Of a stretch of 50,297 nucleotides of DNA, positions 10,363 through 21,420 are shown piece after piece. The position numbers and the translations under genes were made by a program. This DNA is from Lingula anatina. Taxonomy: Eukaryota > Brachiopoda > Lingulata > Lingulida > Lingulidae. The notes beneath the pieces were generated by a model. It had not been told where the DNA came from. It was given only the letters and a program-made list of their open reading frames with translations, and did not search any database. Position 1 is the first letter of the stretch. The number at the start of each line of letters is the position of its first letter. The stretch spans positions 154,069 through 204,365 of the forward strand of contig NW_019775635.1 in NCBI RefSeq assembly GCF_001039355.2. Direction: 5' to 3'.

Positions 10363-13172
10363 CACGTGATTAACTGCAGGACACGATAGAAACACACCTG
10401 TGTCCTTCACTTAACCAAATTTGTTTCACAAGGAACTGTCATACCTAGAGAAGTCGCGAGAGAAATTATCCGCTAAGAAGTTACCTGGGCAGGCTACCCT
10501 GTATACCACCCCTGCTGAGGAAGGCACCAGGGGCGTCATACAGACAGCGGTCATTGTCATGAGTAAGAAACATCTGGTACTGGCAGTGGAGCTGTAGTCG
10601 AAGCTGATGCCGAAGCAGCCCGTAGAACACGCTGCCACGCAAGCCGTGATGTTGTTGGCGGAGTTGGCCATACCCCCCGGGATGGTGAATCCGGCATCTT
10701 GAGTGGCGAACATCGCGGGGATGGAACCAGGAGGCATAAACGCTGGAAGGGAAAGTGAAATAAGTTAAGTTCGGTTCTTTTATACTGCACTGCATTTTAT
10801 ACATTTCAGCGCAGTTGACAATAATTTTGGTGAAATTTTACAATGGATGGCTGTTCTTTTTAGACCAAGATCCAGACTAGGTGTTGATGCTTTCAGAAGG
10901 GGAAATTACACGTGAACATTTTATTTGTTGGTGTTTATATTCTTAAGGAATTTCATCAGGTATAAAGGAAAGTGTACGCTACAATGTCTGTACTATTGAA
11001 TGTTGAAATAATTTGTGTTTTATTTTATACTTAAGTCGTATGGTATCTGAAACTTAGAATGGTACGCAATTTTAACAATAAATACAAAACAGTTTTTGTT
11101 TTTGATGAATTTAACTAACTGATTGACTGCATTTATGCAACGAAACAACATGTTGTCGACTTGAATTCTATAGTATTTCAATTATGTTTATGGACGGGAA
11201 ACCGGTTGATAAAGACGACTTCGATGTCTGCGAACCTGAAATGATTGCAGGCAAATTATCAAGATAGACATAACTGACGTCATCGAGTATGTCTACAATC
11301 AACTGATTAGGCTTTCTGAAACAAGAGCATTTCTTGGGACAGTGTAGAGATATAGTGTAAAATGAGACTTACGACACAAATCTAGCCTTACGACTTCAAA
11401 TGTTGCTGTAACATCTCCAATACAAGGTCTCAGACAGGCGATAGGGGCCTGGTACAGCGTGCACGTTGGGCCCACGGGGGTAAAATCAAAGGCGGCGCAC
11501 TCCGGCATCGTTGTGCACGCAGTCCTGCACGATGCTACATCGGCGGCTGGGACCATCATTCCTGGTAATCCCAGACGACCTGGAGTGAGGCAAAGATTTT
11601 GTAAAGAAGGATTTGACGCATTATTGAGCAAGTCATCTGTAAATGACATACATGAAAAAACGGAAAATGTGATGTTTGTTCAAGTGGAACGGAAAGAGAA
11701 ATCAAGGTGATCAGCCGTTAACTATTTAGCATTGCAATTGTTTGTTTTTTTTTTTCATGGTTAATACCCTGAGTGTAAGGACACAGTAAAGGCTAGCTTG
11801 TTACCTGTTAATACCTTGACATGGGATCGCTTTTACAGGCCCTGAGGAACAGCGACCATGTTGTGTTTCCGTCAATCAAATAGAACTGATCCGCAGTTAA
11901 TCTGCAGTTTAATGTCATTAGTCCAAAATGAAACGTAAAACAGATTTAATTTTGCTTTATCTAATTTTATTTACTGTATATAAGATGTAAATTGAAAATA
12001 AAATATTTTTAAAAGAAAAAGATACACCAGATGTGTTTTATTTTTTTTGCTTATTGAAAACATTTGCTCCTGGAGATATAAACACAATACATGTGCTTGT
12101 CGTGTGCAAAGTTTGACAGCTACATTGTACGCCTGATACCACTATAAGGACTGCGCAATAGCTACACCAAAAGTCAGTTTTTAAAGCAAAAGTTGCTTGT
12201 GCTGTGGCACTAACCTTCGATAGCAAGATAGTCTTAGTTCAAACTGCACACTCCGCGCCAGCCACTTACTTCTCTCGTCTGCACGAGATAACGTCAGCGC
12301 AAGGCGGGAAAGGCAGCTCCAGGCGGAACAGAGCTGTGACGTACAAAACTTGTGAATTCCAAATATGGAAGCTCCAGGCGGACACAGGTGTGACGTACGA
12401 GGCTTGTGACTTCCAAATATGGAAGCGCCCCATGCAAAATTTTGCCGGACACGCCCGCCATTTGACGGCAGTGGCTAGAGTTTGGTATTGCAGATATGGG
12501 TTATATATATGAAATCAATATCAAGCTGGCAATACCGAAATCTAGAATCTAGGGTAATGGTTAACCGAGTTACAAATGAAATATCGGCTTGTATAACTTA
12601 TCATTTACTTTATATATATAAAAGAAAAACTTAAAATAGTAAGAAAATCTGAATTCGACATATAACAATTGATAGACATGGAGAAAAAAACACATTTCTT
12701 ATGTTTAAATTTTCTATAAAACAACGACATATCCAAGTATATCAACATTGATTTCGTTAAGGCGTGTTACTACTTTTCTTCTATTTCGTGAAAGGAAAAT
12801 CTTGGTGTCACTGTGAAATCTTTCGTAGTGACCCAACGCAACGGCTTCTTCAATTTTATAAATAATGTTGTAATTGCATTTGTCTTTCTTTTTTTACGTG
12901 CTTGAGTGTTTGATTCGGCAGTACTATTTTTAACTCGCCAGTACAAGTTAAATCTTTGTAAAAATAAACTGGAATGATCTCAGCATATATATTTATTTAA
13001 AAAAGATGTTTGTTTTGCCCTGGCATTTAAGACAAGCACGGTATTTCTACTTTTGGAAACAAAAATGAAATAAAAATAACTTACTTTGTGCATCACATTG
13101 CGAGATTCTGGAGAGTACCATCATCAATGAAAACAAGCTGCAATAACTTAGCAGACGAGAGACGCCGCCCAT
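9014..13172 (-). CDS. Secreted PAN/Apple-like + SUEL lectin protein, copy A (6 exons)
   Basis: Exons, 5' to 3': 13085-13172, 11373-11636, 10485-10742, 9630-9866, 9120-9446 and a tentative terminal exon 9014-9036, adding up to about 398 codons. Exon 1 is a signal peptide starting MGGVSRLLSYCSLF and ending near SQCDAQ. The upstream in-frame ATGs are ignored because the hydrophobic core follows this one. Exons 2-4 each encode a Cys-rich PAN/Apple-like module (for example CVAACSTGCFGISFDY and CAANCGSSCIAITFD). Exon 5 is SUEL-lectin-like. Every junction is phase 1 with GT/AG borders, and the internal exons are 264, 258, 237 and 327 bp. The protein should be secreted and bind glycans or other extracellular ligands. 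The end (SEPRPRF then stop) is weak; the gene may instead have lost its true 3' exons at the duplication border 450 bp away. Confidence 0.8.
9120..9446 (-). CDS. SUEL / rhamnose-binding-lectin-like exon of copy A
   Basis: A phase 1-1 exon of 327 bp. The order ETLTCATG, then IVSIASATYGR, then C, then C near CTEP, then SICNNNAGTCNV, then IPIGFAGC and a final MIQYNC is the eight-Cys Gal_Lectin/SUEL pattern, including the YGR sugar-binding motif. The DPC motif usual near the C-terminal side is replaced by FAGC, so specificity may differ. The donor is A|GTAAGT. If unspliced, the frame stops six codons later. Confidence 0.8.
10319..10358. repeat. (CA)n microsatellite after a C-run
   Basis: A C homopolymer (10307-10320) followed by CA repeats within an intron of copy A. 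Copy B carries only a short C-rich remnant here. Confidence 0.95.
11765..12556. mobile_element. 792-bp insertion with 8-bp target duplication, copy A only
   Basis: ATGGTTAA occurs at 11757-11764 and again at 12557-12564. Copy B has a single ATTGTTAA at the same place (about 31208-31215), the empty site. The insert begins TACCCT and ends AGGGTA, short inverted ends. An 8-bp duplication is typical of hAT-superfamily elements. Inside is a 55-bp tandem pair (12317-12371 and 12372-12425) with GTGACGTAC and CCAAATATGGAAG. It encodes no transposase. Confidence 0.85.
12317..12425. repeat. Two-copy 55-bp tandem repeat inside the 792-bp insertion
   Basis: Both units start CTCCAGGCGGA, contain GTGACGTAC and end CCAAATATGGAAG; the second is one base shorter. 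It generates the repeated peptide in the fortuitous plus-strand frame 12204-12512. Confidence 0.85.
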
Positions 13173-14549
13173 GGTCGTCTGTAAACCTGTCGTCTGCGCG
13201 CTGCTCTCACAAACGGACGAATGGTAAACTATCAAAATTAGCACTTCTTAAAAAGTCATAAACATCAGCGGACATTATTCATGAAATATAAAACATATTC
13301 AAGACAAGCAAGTCAAACAAAACAATAAAATTTTAGAATTCCTGCATTTCTTAACAGGACTGGAAGCAATTCCAAAAGTTTATTCTCCATGCAATTTTCT
13401 CTTCTCACTTGGGGATTTTGGAGAAATGCCAAAAATATGTTTGATATGTCAATTTTCTTGTTTATTTGCTTATTTATTTCCTATATATTTATTAATGCCC
13501 AAGGAACTAAATTCTGACCCTCGATTTAAGGGAAATGGGCATAAAAAATTATTTCCGACATTTTGACCTAAGACAAGGCCCGGTACAGGCCTCGGAGGGG
13601 CGGTCGTTTCGTTCCTTACACATTCCTTATTTTATACCTGCCTACGAGGAAGACATAACTTCAATGAAATTTATTCGTTTTATTATCCCTTCGGGTGATC
13701 GAATTTAGTATAATGAGATTTCACTCTTCAACTCAGTTATGAAAAACACTAAAAGATATTATCACTGTGTTGCTGTTAAAGCGATTTTTCATCTGATTAA
13801 CTGATAGTAAATCTTAGCAATTACATCTAGAAACGAATTAAATAACAAAGACAACTTGATGAACTTTAGAATCTTTTTAACAAGGTAAAACCACTGCTAC
13901 TGTCAGAATATACATCACCTTATTTGAACTTCGGTACATGTAACAGCCCGACAAAGCAATATGAAGGTAAAAGTGAATACTCGTGTCTCGTTAATTTATT
14001 GAGCTTGAAAAAGAAATGTTCATAATTTTGCCTGCCTTGACAACGGTTGACAATAAATAATGTTATGACAACGGGACGTCCTTGCTTGTGTTTGGACAGG
14101 TCATTTTTGCTCACCTGAACGAATCACCTGACCGATTAGAAGGTCAGACACAAAAAAAATCGCTGTGTTAACTGAACCAGACATATTATAATCTCCATAA
14201 ACTTAGTTATAACCTACCCTTCCCATAAATTTCATTTGTACACCAAGTACATGTAGATACTCGCCTCTTATTTATTGTTATCTTTTCAAAAAGTCTAAAG
14301 GATGATTGAACTCATTTACCGAACCCGAGCGCTGCAGGCAGGAGGAACAACTGAACGTGCATCAAATCGACAGGAAGCGTCCAGTACCGTCCGGCACGAC
14401 ACATATGGTATCATGGCGGCAAGGACAACAGATAGACACCACTGACGACCATGTGAGGATTTCCTTTGCTGGAGAGCACGTGAAGTAGTATAAGATAGTT
14501 TGGTACGGAAGGTGGGAGTGCTTGCGCGCATGCGCTGTGCAAAAGACCT

Positions 14550-14699
14550 GGGCCTCGTATCTCGAAAGCATCGCGTATTGCGAATCGCTATATCAAATAG
14601 AGGCTACAATGTATTATATGGGACGAGTATGGGCGAGTTATGGAATCGAGACGCTTTTGCACGTGCGCAACATAGCGAAGCTTTCGAGATACGGGGCCC
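14550..14699. mobile_element. 150-bp palindromic insertion, copy A only
   Basis: The ends are long inverted repeats: GGGCCTCGTATCTCGAAAGC at the left and GCTTTCGAGATACGGGGCCC at the right (about 27 bp with a few mismatches). Copy B reads AAAAGACCATGGCCACTGG across the site (about 33643-33661) with no insert. The target duplication is not clear. Confidence 0.85.
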
Positions 14700-15585
14700 A
14701 GGGCCACTGGATTTTTTCACCCGAAAGTGGACCATATTACGTAAATGGCGCAGAACCTACACAACACCTGAGAACACATTTAGAAAGGATCTTTTCCCGA
14801 CCAGAGAAATGTCCTGAAATAGTCGAAAATCTTTCGAATTTGTAGAACTTATGGAATTTATATAACAAATTGTCACAAAAGAAGAATCTTAACGTGTCCC
14901 TTTTATTGTATTATGACTTTCAAGTCACGGTATTCTTTACTGTTTAATTAAAACTTACCTTGCTTTAATAAATCGAGTTTTAACGTCTTTTCACGTCTAT
15001 TGCTTGTCGCTCTTCAAATTAAACGACATAAAAGTTAATTTTGTTTAACAACGCGTTCCAGAGGCCAAGGGCCAAAACGATAAAACTCTTAAATTGGTGC
15101 AAAGACGTCAAAATCCACAATGAACACGACATTGTGCCGCTGAAGGCTACAGTTAGGGCTAGTTTACCAGGAGGAAGAGCTGTAATACACCTGAATTTGC
15201 ACAACTAAGTGGAAAATTGTTGTGTTCAGTTTTTATTGCTTTCATTATTAGCGATCGATCGGAATGTCTAGTATTCTACTATTCAAGCCTTGCCCTCATT
15301 CTTTGTGAATTATGCATTCTGTGACCATCGAAAGTGCGCCGTGAGTAAATAAAACATCACCTTACACATACTGAAAGTGGACATATTTATGGATACAACG
15401 CCGTGCTGAAGGTACAGACAAATGTCTCTTTAAGACAAACATGCCACTCTGTCGTAGTACACTGATAACCAGTAAACACACACATACACGCACGTGCACA
15501 CGCACTCGCGCACGCGCCTGCTTATCAAAAAATTACGTGCCAAATGTTCGGTTTCCTTATCGATCCTTATCCTGTTACAGTAATG

Positions 15586-15586
15586 G

Positions 15587-15639
<53 letters not shown>
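15586..15639. repeat. (AAT)n microsatellite, copy A
   Basis: Trinucleotide tract. A similar tract sits in copy B at about 34577-34620. The minus-strand frame through it (poly-Ile) is not a gene. Confidence 0.95.
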
Positions 15640-15640
<1 letters not shown>

Positions 15641-15913
15641 TTAAAAAAGACGATCACACAGCTTATGGATTATAATGATAGTTTATTGTGACTTGTGATA
15701 ATATCAATATGTCAGTATCAATACACCTGGTATTCAGTTTGGGGATAACACATACCGTGCGTCCAAAAGGCGTATTTCTGAAGCTTTCCACAATGCAGCA
15801 GCACTAGTGCTACGTAATGAAAAGTTAACAAAAAAACACAAATTTGAAAAAATAATCTTGCTAATATCACACCCGGGAGTGTTAGTGAGGCGGATGTTGA
15901 GATAGCGGGCAGT

Positions 15914-15938
15914 TTTTTTTTTTTTTTTTTTTTTTTTT
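15914..15938. repeat. Poly-T run, copy A only
   Basis: A run of about 25 T where copy B reads GGCAGTTTCTCGGCG. Confidence 0.9.
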
Positions 15939-16231
15939 CTTTTTTGCGTTTTCGTTAACAGACCAATACCATATGTTAATGTACATAAAAGCTATCTGTG
16001 ACATTTGTGAGAGATGCTTAGGTTATCATAACGATTGACAGGCTGGTCTTTTTTGGAAATATACTAGGACTGGGTAGAGTGCAGTTATACACTGTATAAT
16101 CTGTGGTGAGATGGAAGCAATCTTCTCGGCAGTGACGTCACTTCCGCTGTGGTGACCATAATAATATATGTTGCTTAAAATGGTTATAACGAATGAAAAT
16201 AACAACTATTTACAATCCATGTCAGTGGTAC

Positions 16232-16410
16232 TCATTTCCTCCCAATTGTCAACTGCATGTAGCACAGGCAAGTATAAAGGCAGCTGACGTCATAAGCGCA
16301 GAGATTTTTGCAGTAGTGCAGTAACCGGTATTGATAATATGCCCAATGGTCCACCTTTGCTGCACGGGTCGTGCTTATAGGAGACGCCATTGTCGTTGTC
16401 ATAGAAACAG
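16232..16410 (-). pseudogene. Orphan copy of the last exon of gene C1
   Basis: It is the duplicate of 35335-35513. The acceptor TTTATTTCAG|CTGTTTC is intact, and the phase-1 frame runs VSMTTTMASPISTT...CKNLCAYDVSCLYTCL to a TGA. The exons that precede it in C1 (36258 onwards) were not included in the duplication, which ends at about 16715, so there is nothing upstream to splice from. It could be captured by another transcript; more likely it is a non-functional leftover. Seven codons differ from copy B by amino acid. Confidence 0.6.
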
Positions 16411-16715
16411 CTGAAATAAACGACCTCATATCATTTATACCGATATACGTGTAGGTCTATAATTGTTTCCCTAGTTAAGCAATACGGTAAGCTTCTACGG
16501 TACACCAGTATCATTATAGATACTCGGACCTGGCAAAAGCAAGAGTTTTCTGTACATGGAGTGTTGATAGCGACCGAATACAATAACCTTTCAGAATAAT
16601 TAGAATATGATTCATTTTCTTTCAAAAGCAATGTATTTCTTAATGCAGATTCCTCGAGGTGGTATGTGATTTCAGGGATATGCGTACATGTATATGATGA
16701 CAAAGAAAAATGAAT

Positions 16716-16837
16716 TATAGTCTAGTGGGATTTTCACAAAATATTAATAGTAGGGGCACTTTGGGGTAAAAGTTGGAAACCAGGCTTATACGCATAATTT
16801 TGGCATGCTGAATCCGATTAACCCGTTGTGAACGGTA
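16716..16837. other. Right border of copy A
   Basis: Similarity to block B stops after GACAAAGAAAA at about 16715. No repeat unit or target duplication is obvious at the junction. Confidence 0.5.
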
Positions 16838-17050
16838 TGGTAGTCCTAGTAACGCAAGTCTGACCGGACATTAAGTCCTGGGAATGCAAGTCCTAGGTCT
16901 AGCATTTCTAGGAATGGATGTCCTACGACAAACGTTACTAGGGTTTAACTTCCTTGGGACAACAGTTACCAAGGAATGTAAGTCCCACTACAAGGAATGC
17001 AAGTCCGGATGGGACCTGTTTTCCTGATTTATACTAGGACTATATGTCCG
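16838..17050 (+). repeat. 215-bp modular GTCC/GGAC repeat, copy 1
   Basis: The sequence is built from short quasi-palindromic words: AAGTCCTGGGAATGCAAGTCC, TAGGAATGGATGTCCTA, CGTTACTAGG and AATGTAAGTCC. It is homologous along its length to 19694-19912. Confidence 0.75.
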
Positions 17051-17629
17051 ATTTGACTTTTTCCCTCACACTTAAATGGAAGTTACATATAATAAATAAT
17101 ATTATGTGTGTATTAAAATGACCGGTGTGATTACCTTTATTATTTTGATATTCACAGACTGAATGAAAAAAAAATTAATTATGAAAAATAACACGTAAGA
17201 AGTTGTAATAAATTTATTTTCATTTTTGTAGACCTATTCATTTGTCAGATAAATTTTGAAATTGGAGCCGTTGATGGCACCTTTAAGGGTGCATCCCCCT
17301 TCAATTTGTAGGATGTACGCTCCCAATTTTGATATTCCTTTTACTACATAAGGCCCTAGCCAGGAATCTTCCTGCTTTCCACCTTACGACTATTCGCCAA
17401 AGTACATCATCATGACTACCATCATTACTGCATTGTTCGTCATCCGAGACGTCCTTCACTTTCCTCTTATTTACTTTATAAAATAGCTTCGCATGTTCAG
17501 TCTGAAGTAATCATTACAATATTATATATATTCATAAATTTAAATTAATGACAGACCTTTTCTTCTGTTAGTGAAGTTTGACGGAGAAAAGCAATAATAA
17601 GTATTTGTCCTCGGACACTAAATGCTAGA

Positions 17630-17745
17630 GATAGTAGTCACCGGGACCTAAGACCTAAGAAATTGTAGTCCCCCGGACCTAAGATACCACAAATTGTAGT
17701 CCCCCGGACCTAAGATACCATAAATTGTAGTCCTCCGGACACTTA
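17630..17745 (+). repeat. 31-bp tandem repeat (GGACCTAAGATACC...)
   Basis: About three units of roughly 31 bp share CCCCCGGACCTAAGATACC followed by AAATTGTAGT. Related GTCC/GGAC words continue to about 17790 in the opposite sense (GGTCTGACGGACTTACATTC). Confidence 0.85.
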
Positions 17746-18585
17746 TTCCAGGAGCATAGGTCTGACGGACTTACATTCTTGGGAATGTATATCTGCGTGT
17801 AAGCTAATAAGGCCTCTGTAAACGAAAACGGTGTGTATAGTATTGTGAACATTATGAAAAGTAACTGTAAATGAAAGCTTATTTATAATTCGACTTGTTA
17901 GTTCTTCGAATTACTCTTTTTCTGGGTCGGTGCTGTGCCTATCGGGTATGTGCCCTCTTGAAAAACTGAAATATAAAATCTATGTTGGGTCTAGAACGGG
18001 TGCTGCTCGTCCCTTCCATATCCAAAGTCAAGTGAGGGTGTGGTATCAGAATATGAACGTATTTATAGTAGTGCAAGAAAGCGCGTGGCATCTGTAACCA
18101 GTCTAAATTATCCGATGTGGCAAAGTAAAATGACCAGCAAACATGACAAGGACATAAAAACCACAAAAAAGTTTAAAACGCAATCTCAGTCTTATAGGGA
18201 TTCGAGATCCCATCATACCGGTTCCCAAGCGAATTTTTGCGTTTTTAGCTGTCTAATTTGCAAAAAACAAAATGGCCGCCAAATTTCCAATTTTCTTCAA
18301 TATCTCTGTAACTAGACAGGCAAATATGACAAATGAAGTGTCTTTACCTATATTTCCAGGGTCAAGGAACATTATGAAGATATTTCTGTTAGAATTAGAT
18401 TTACACAACTTTCATAAATATGCAAATTAGAACCGCCATTACTGAAAAACTGCTTTTCTTCTGTATCTCTTGAACTAGGCAAGCAAACATGACACATGAA
18501 GTGCCCACACCCATGTTTTATAAAGTCAAAAAGACATATGGGCGGTATGTACATACGGTATTTAGGTAGCATTTTCTTATAGTCC

Positions 18586-18735
18586 GTTTAAAACCACCCT
18601 GAGTTTCAGAGATAACTTAACACTTACCTCTTCACTATAGCCTATCTACGTCGGGTCGTAACTTGACACGACGTAGATAGGCTATAGTAAAGAGGTTAGT
18701 GTCAAGTTATCTCTGAAGCTCAGGGTGTTTAAAAC
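18586..18735. repeat. Large near-perfect hairpin, arms about 65 bp
   Basis: The left arm from GTTTAAAACCACCCTGAG to CTATCTACGTCG (18586-18653) is complementary to the right arm from CGACGTAGATAG to CTCAGGGTGTTTAAAAC (about 18669-18735). Only about 15 bases separate them. The two arms differ at a handful of sites. It is a recent inverted duplication or foldback element with no ORF. Confidence 0.9.
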
Positions 18736-19693
18736 CCACGTTAACTTATTTTTCTAACCTCACATACCCCATTTATTTTATATAGAGGGGTTATAATTTG
18801 TTTGACATATTTATTTTAGTATACGCCATAACTTTTGAGATTATTAGGCTTTACTCACGCCGTTTGCATTAGATTGTAGGTGACAATTTCAAAAACAGAA
18901 TTAAGTCAAAAGTTCAAGTTTTTAAAAAACATGGTCCATATTGACACCGCCTTAAGTAGAGGAGATCCTCTTTAAGCCTAGCAAGGATAGCTGCTTTATT
19001 AAAATTTGCATTTAAGTAGTAGAGACTGGATTAAAAGGGGGGATCCGGGATGGGAGGAATTAAGTTTTTCCCGGATGATCCTCCAAAGAGAGACATAATT
19101 TTTAAAAAATATGTCTCGATAAAAGTTTCGGTATTATTCAATATTTCGCGAGGTATTTCAAGGCACGAGGCACGCAGTAGAAATTGATAGACGCCCTCTG
19201 GCAATTCGCCTCAGCCTGTCCCGACCACTGAAGTTATCTTATCAGCTCTGAGACATACAGTGTGTATTAGAACCTGCTCCTCCTTACTGGAGTGTAAATA
19301 GCGGAATGCAGTTTTAAAACAGGACTAGTAACCAGTGGACTGAGTAATGTACATACACATTTTATCAATAGCTAAAAAAACCATATGAAGTATAAGAATG
19401 TAAGTTTAAGTATACCTACACATTACTTGAGTTAATTTTGAGCTGAAAACTTTAGAGACGGATGTTTGGAATATTACTTATTTTGTGACAAATTATTCTT
19501 TGCGATCAGTATCATAACACTGAACATTATCAGCGATTAGATATGTACTACATGTATATAATATGCCTACGTTTTGAATGTATAATCTGAATATGACTGT
19601 GATGGCACTATATATAACAAGTTTGAACATATATGTTATATTGAACACTTTGAACACAGTGTGATGTAGTAGTAAAAACCGTGCCGGTGTGGC

Positions 19694-19912
19694 AGGAGTG
19701 CACGTCCTCGTAGCGCAAGTCCGCCCGGACACTAAGTCCTGGGAATGCAAGTCCTAGGGCATGCATTGCTAGGAATGGAAGTCCTAGGACATACGTTACT
19801 AGGATTCAATGTCCGTAGGACGAAGGCCCCCAAGTAATGTAAGTCCTACGAGTAGAAATGCACGTCCTAATGGGACGTGCGTTCCTAACATTTTAGTAAC
19901 GCATGTCCTATA
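19694..19912 (+). repeat. 215-bp modular GTCC/GGAC repeat, copy 2
   Basis: Same word order as 16838-17050 (CACTAAGTCCTGGGAATGCAAG, CTAGGAATGGAAGTCCTAGG, CGTTACTAGGATT, AATGTAAGTCCTAC). The two copies lie in direct orientation 2.6 kb apart. Confidence 0.75.
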
Positions 19913-21156
19913 TGCAGTAGTTTACACCAAGAAATGACATGAATAAATAGATTTAGAGACATACTAGTTTTAAAGATATAAGAAACGTTTGTTTTATGTT
20001 TTTCCGATGGGCAGTTTATATGCATATTAATGAAGAAAAAAAAACAATTTATTTATTTTATTTGTATTTTTCACCTAGTAAACGCAAATTTTGACGTGTT
20101 AACGCATATTTTTCGCTCTTTTTCAAAACCTTATTCCTAAGAAAAAAATCACTTTACACAAAACGCAGGATCTCAGTTCTTAGATTTATCTTTCGGTTTA
20201 CACTCGCTGAAATTAAAAAAAAATCAGACTCGATGGAAATTTGCTCTTGGAAAGTATGGGCTGAGATTTAAAACAAATCAAGACAGTTTAGAAATCGTGT
20301 ATGCTGACTTTGTGAACAGACCATCGACTTTTAAATTGATACTAATTTATGTATTAATTATCAGCAGGAAAACAATCAGATGTATAAAATTGGAAAGTAA
20401 GTAGTCACTTTTTCCTCATTTTGTGCACACTATTACGACTAAATTCTATACATGTATATGTTCAGTTGTGTATAATAGCACATAATAGCATATTATCCTG
20501 ACATTACGAGTATTACGGTCTTTTTTCGACTAGAAATAGAAATAGTTTCAAGCAAGGTTATGTTCAAAAGCAAAGCTTTAAAAGTAATACGTGATAAAAG
20601 TGGGTCGTTTCGTTTTATATTATGAAACGGCTCGAATTATTAGTGTAAAAGAATTTTATCATTGGTCAGTGGGAATATGATGTTGGGGATTAGAGTGAAT
20701 TTTGTTTTATATCTTCGCCATTGAGAGTATTTTGGATAAGCTGTTTATTATTCTAGTAATATCAACTATCCGTGTTAATAAAAGACAAAACATACTGTGT
20801 ACCATTGTGTTTTTGCTTTTCTCTTTTCTGCATGTCTGAGCCCATTTATGCAATTTCTATGTGACCAGTTAACTCAAATTTAAGCGAAAAGGTTGATGGA
20901 AAAGTTTTATAACCGAACTCTTTATCTACATTTACCTTCACAAACTTTAATGAAGCTGCTGATAATTCTTGAGTCCAAAATCGGATAAATTTTACTGACA
21001 AAGCGCTCAGATCACATTATCAAATAATTAGATGTTTGTCAAGTTAGCCTATTTCACTGCTCCGGTGGTTGCAATGTTGACTAAAACCAGCCCTGCGCTG
21101 AATACTAAACATGTTAAATAGTAAAAGAACAGAAGGTCATGAAAAACAAATGTTAT
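19913..21156. other. No gene seen
   Basis: AT-rich unique-looking sequence without exon signals. Confidence 0.6.
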
Positions 21157-21420
21157 TGCACTTGTGGTCCACATCGTTCCAGGCGACCTTTGCATTGGAA
21201 AAACTGAGACCACATACATATAGCACTGCGAGGGCAATGGTCTGTTTTAAAATTTTCGACAAAAAAATCTCCGTTGCTTTTAAGGACATCATCTTCATGT
21301 ACAGCGACAAGTCTTCCTCCGACGGTTGAGAATACAGACCGTGACTGAACGGTCGAGAACATCTCCTGAAAGCATGACTGAAGTCCATTGTTGTCGCTGG
21401 CTACATATATGTTCACAACT
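21157..21420 (-). pseudogene. Decayed glycosyltransferase-like fragment
   Basis: One minus-strand frame reads IYVASDNNGLQSCFQEMF and then FSTVGGRLVAVHEDDVL. A neighbouring frame continues the same theme with KILKQTIALAVLYVCGLSFS, so a frameshift lies near 21250. The pattern (VASDN at the start, then a hydrophobic CDVLYV-SGFS-like block) resembles the C-terminal part of the FUT8/NodZ-like fucosyltransferase fold. That resemblance is from memory of the pattern and unverified. An in-frame TGA precedes the fragment and no flanking splice sites are convincing. Confidence 0.3.

Larger units (their letters stand above)
8669..16715. repeat. Segmental duplication, copy A
   Basis: This block aligns colinearly and in direct orientation with 27521-35822. 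It starts at TTAAGT(T/A)ATTT...AGCAATATCTGAACAC and ends at GATATGCGTA...TATGATGACAAAGAAAA. It contains the whole copy-A lectin gene and, at its far end, a copy of the last exon of gene C1. Differences are substitutions, microsatellite changes and discrete insertions, each absent from one copy. Confidence 0.95.

Noticed and set aside
12204-12512. 102-residue plus-strand frame with an internal repeat
   Set aside because: It lies inside the 792-bp insertion and simply reads the 55-bp tandem pair.
14500-14845. Two plus-strand frames of about 105 residues
   Set aside because: They exist only because of the 150-bp palindromic insertion. Copy B has no equivalent frame.
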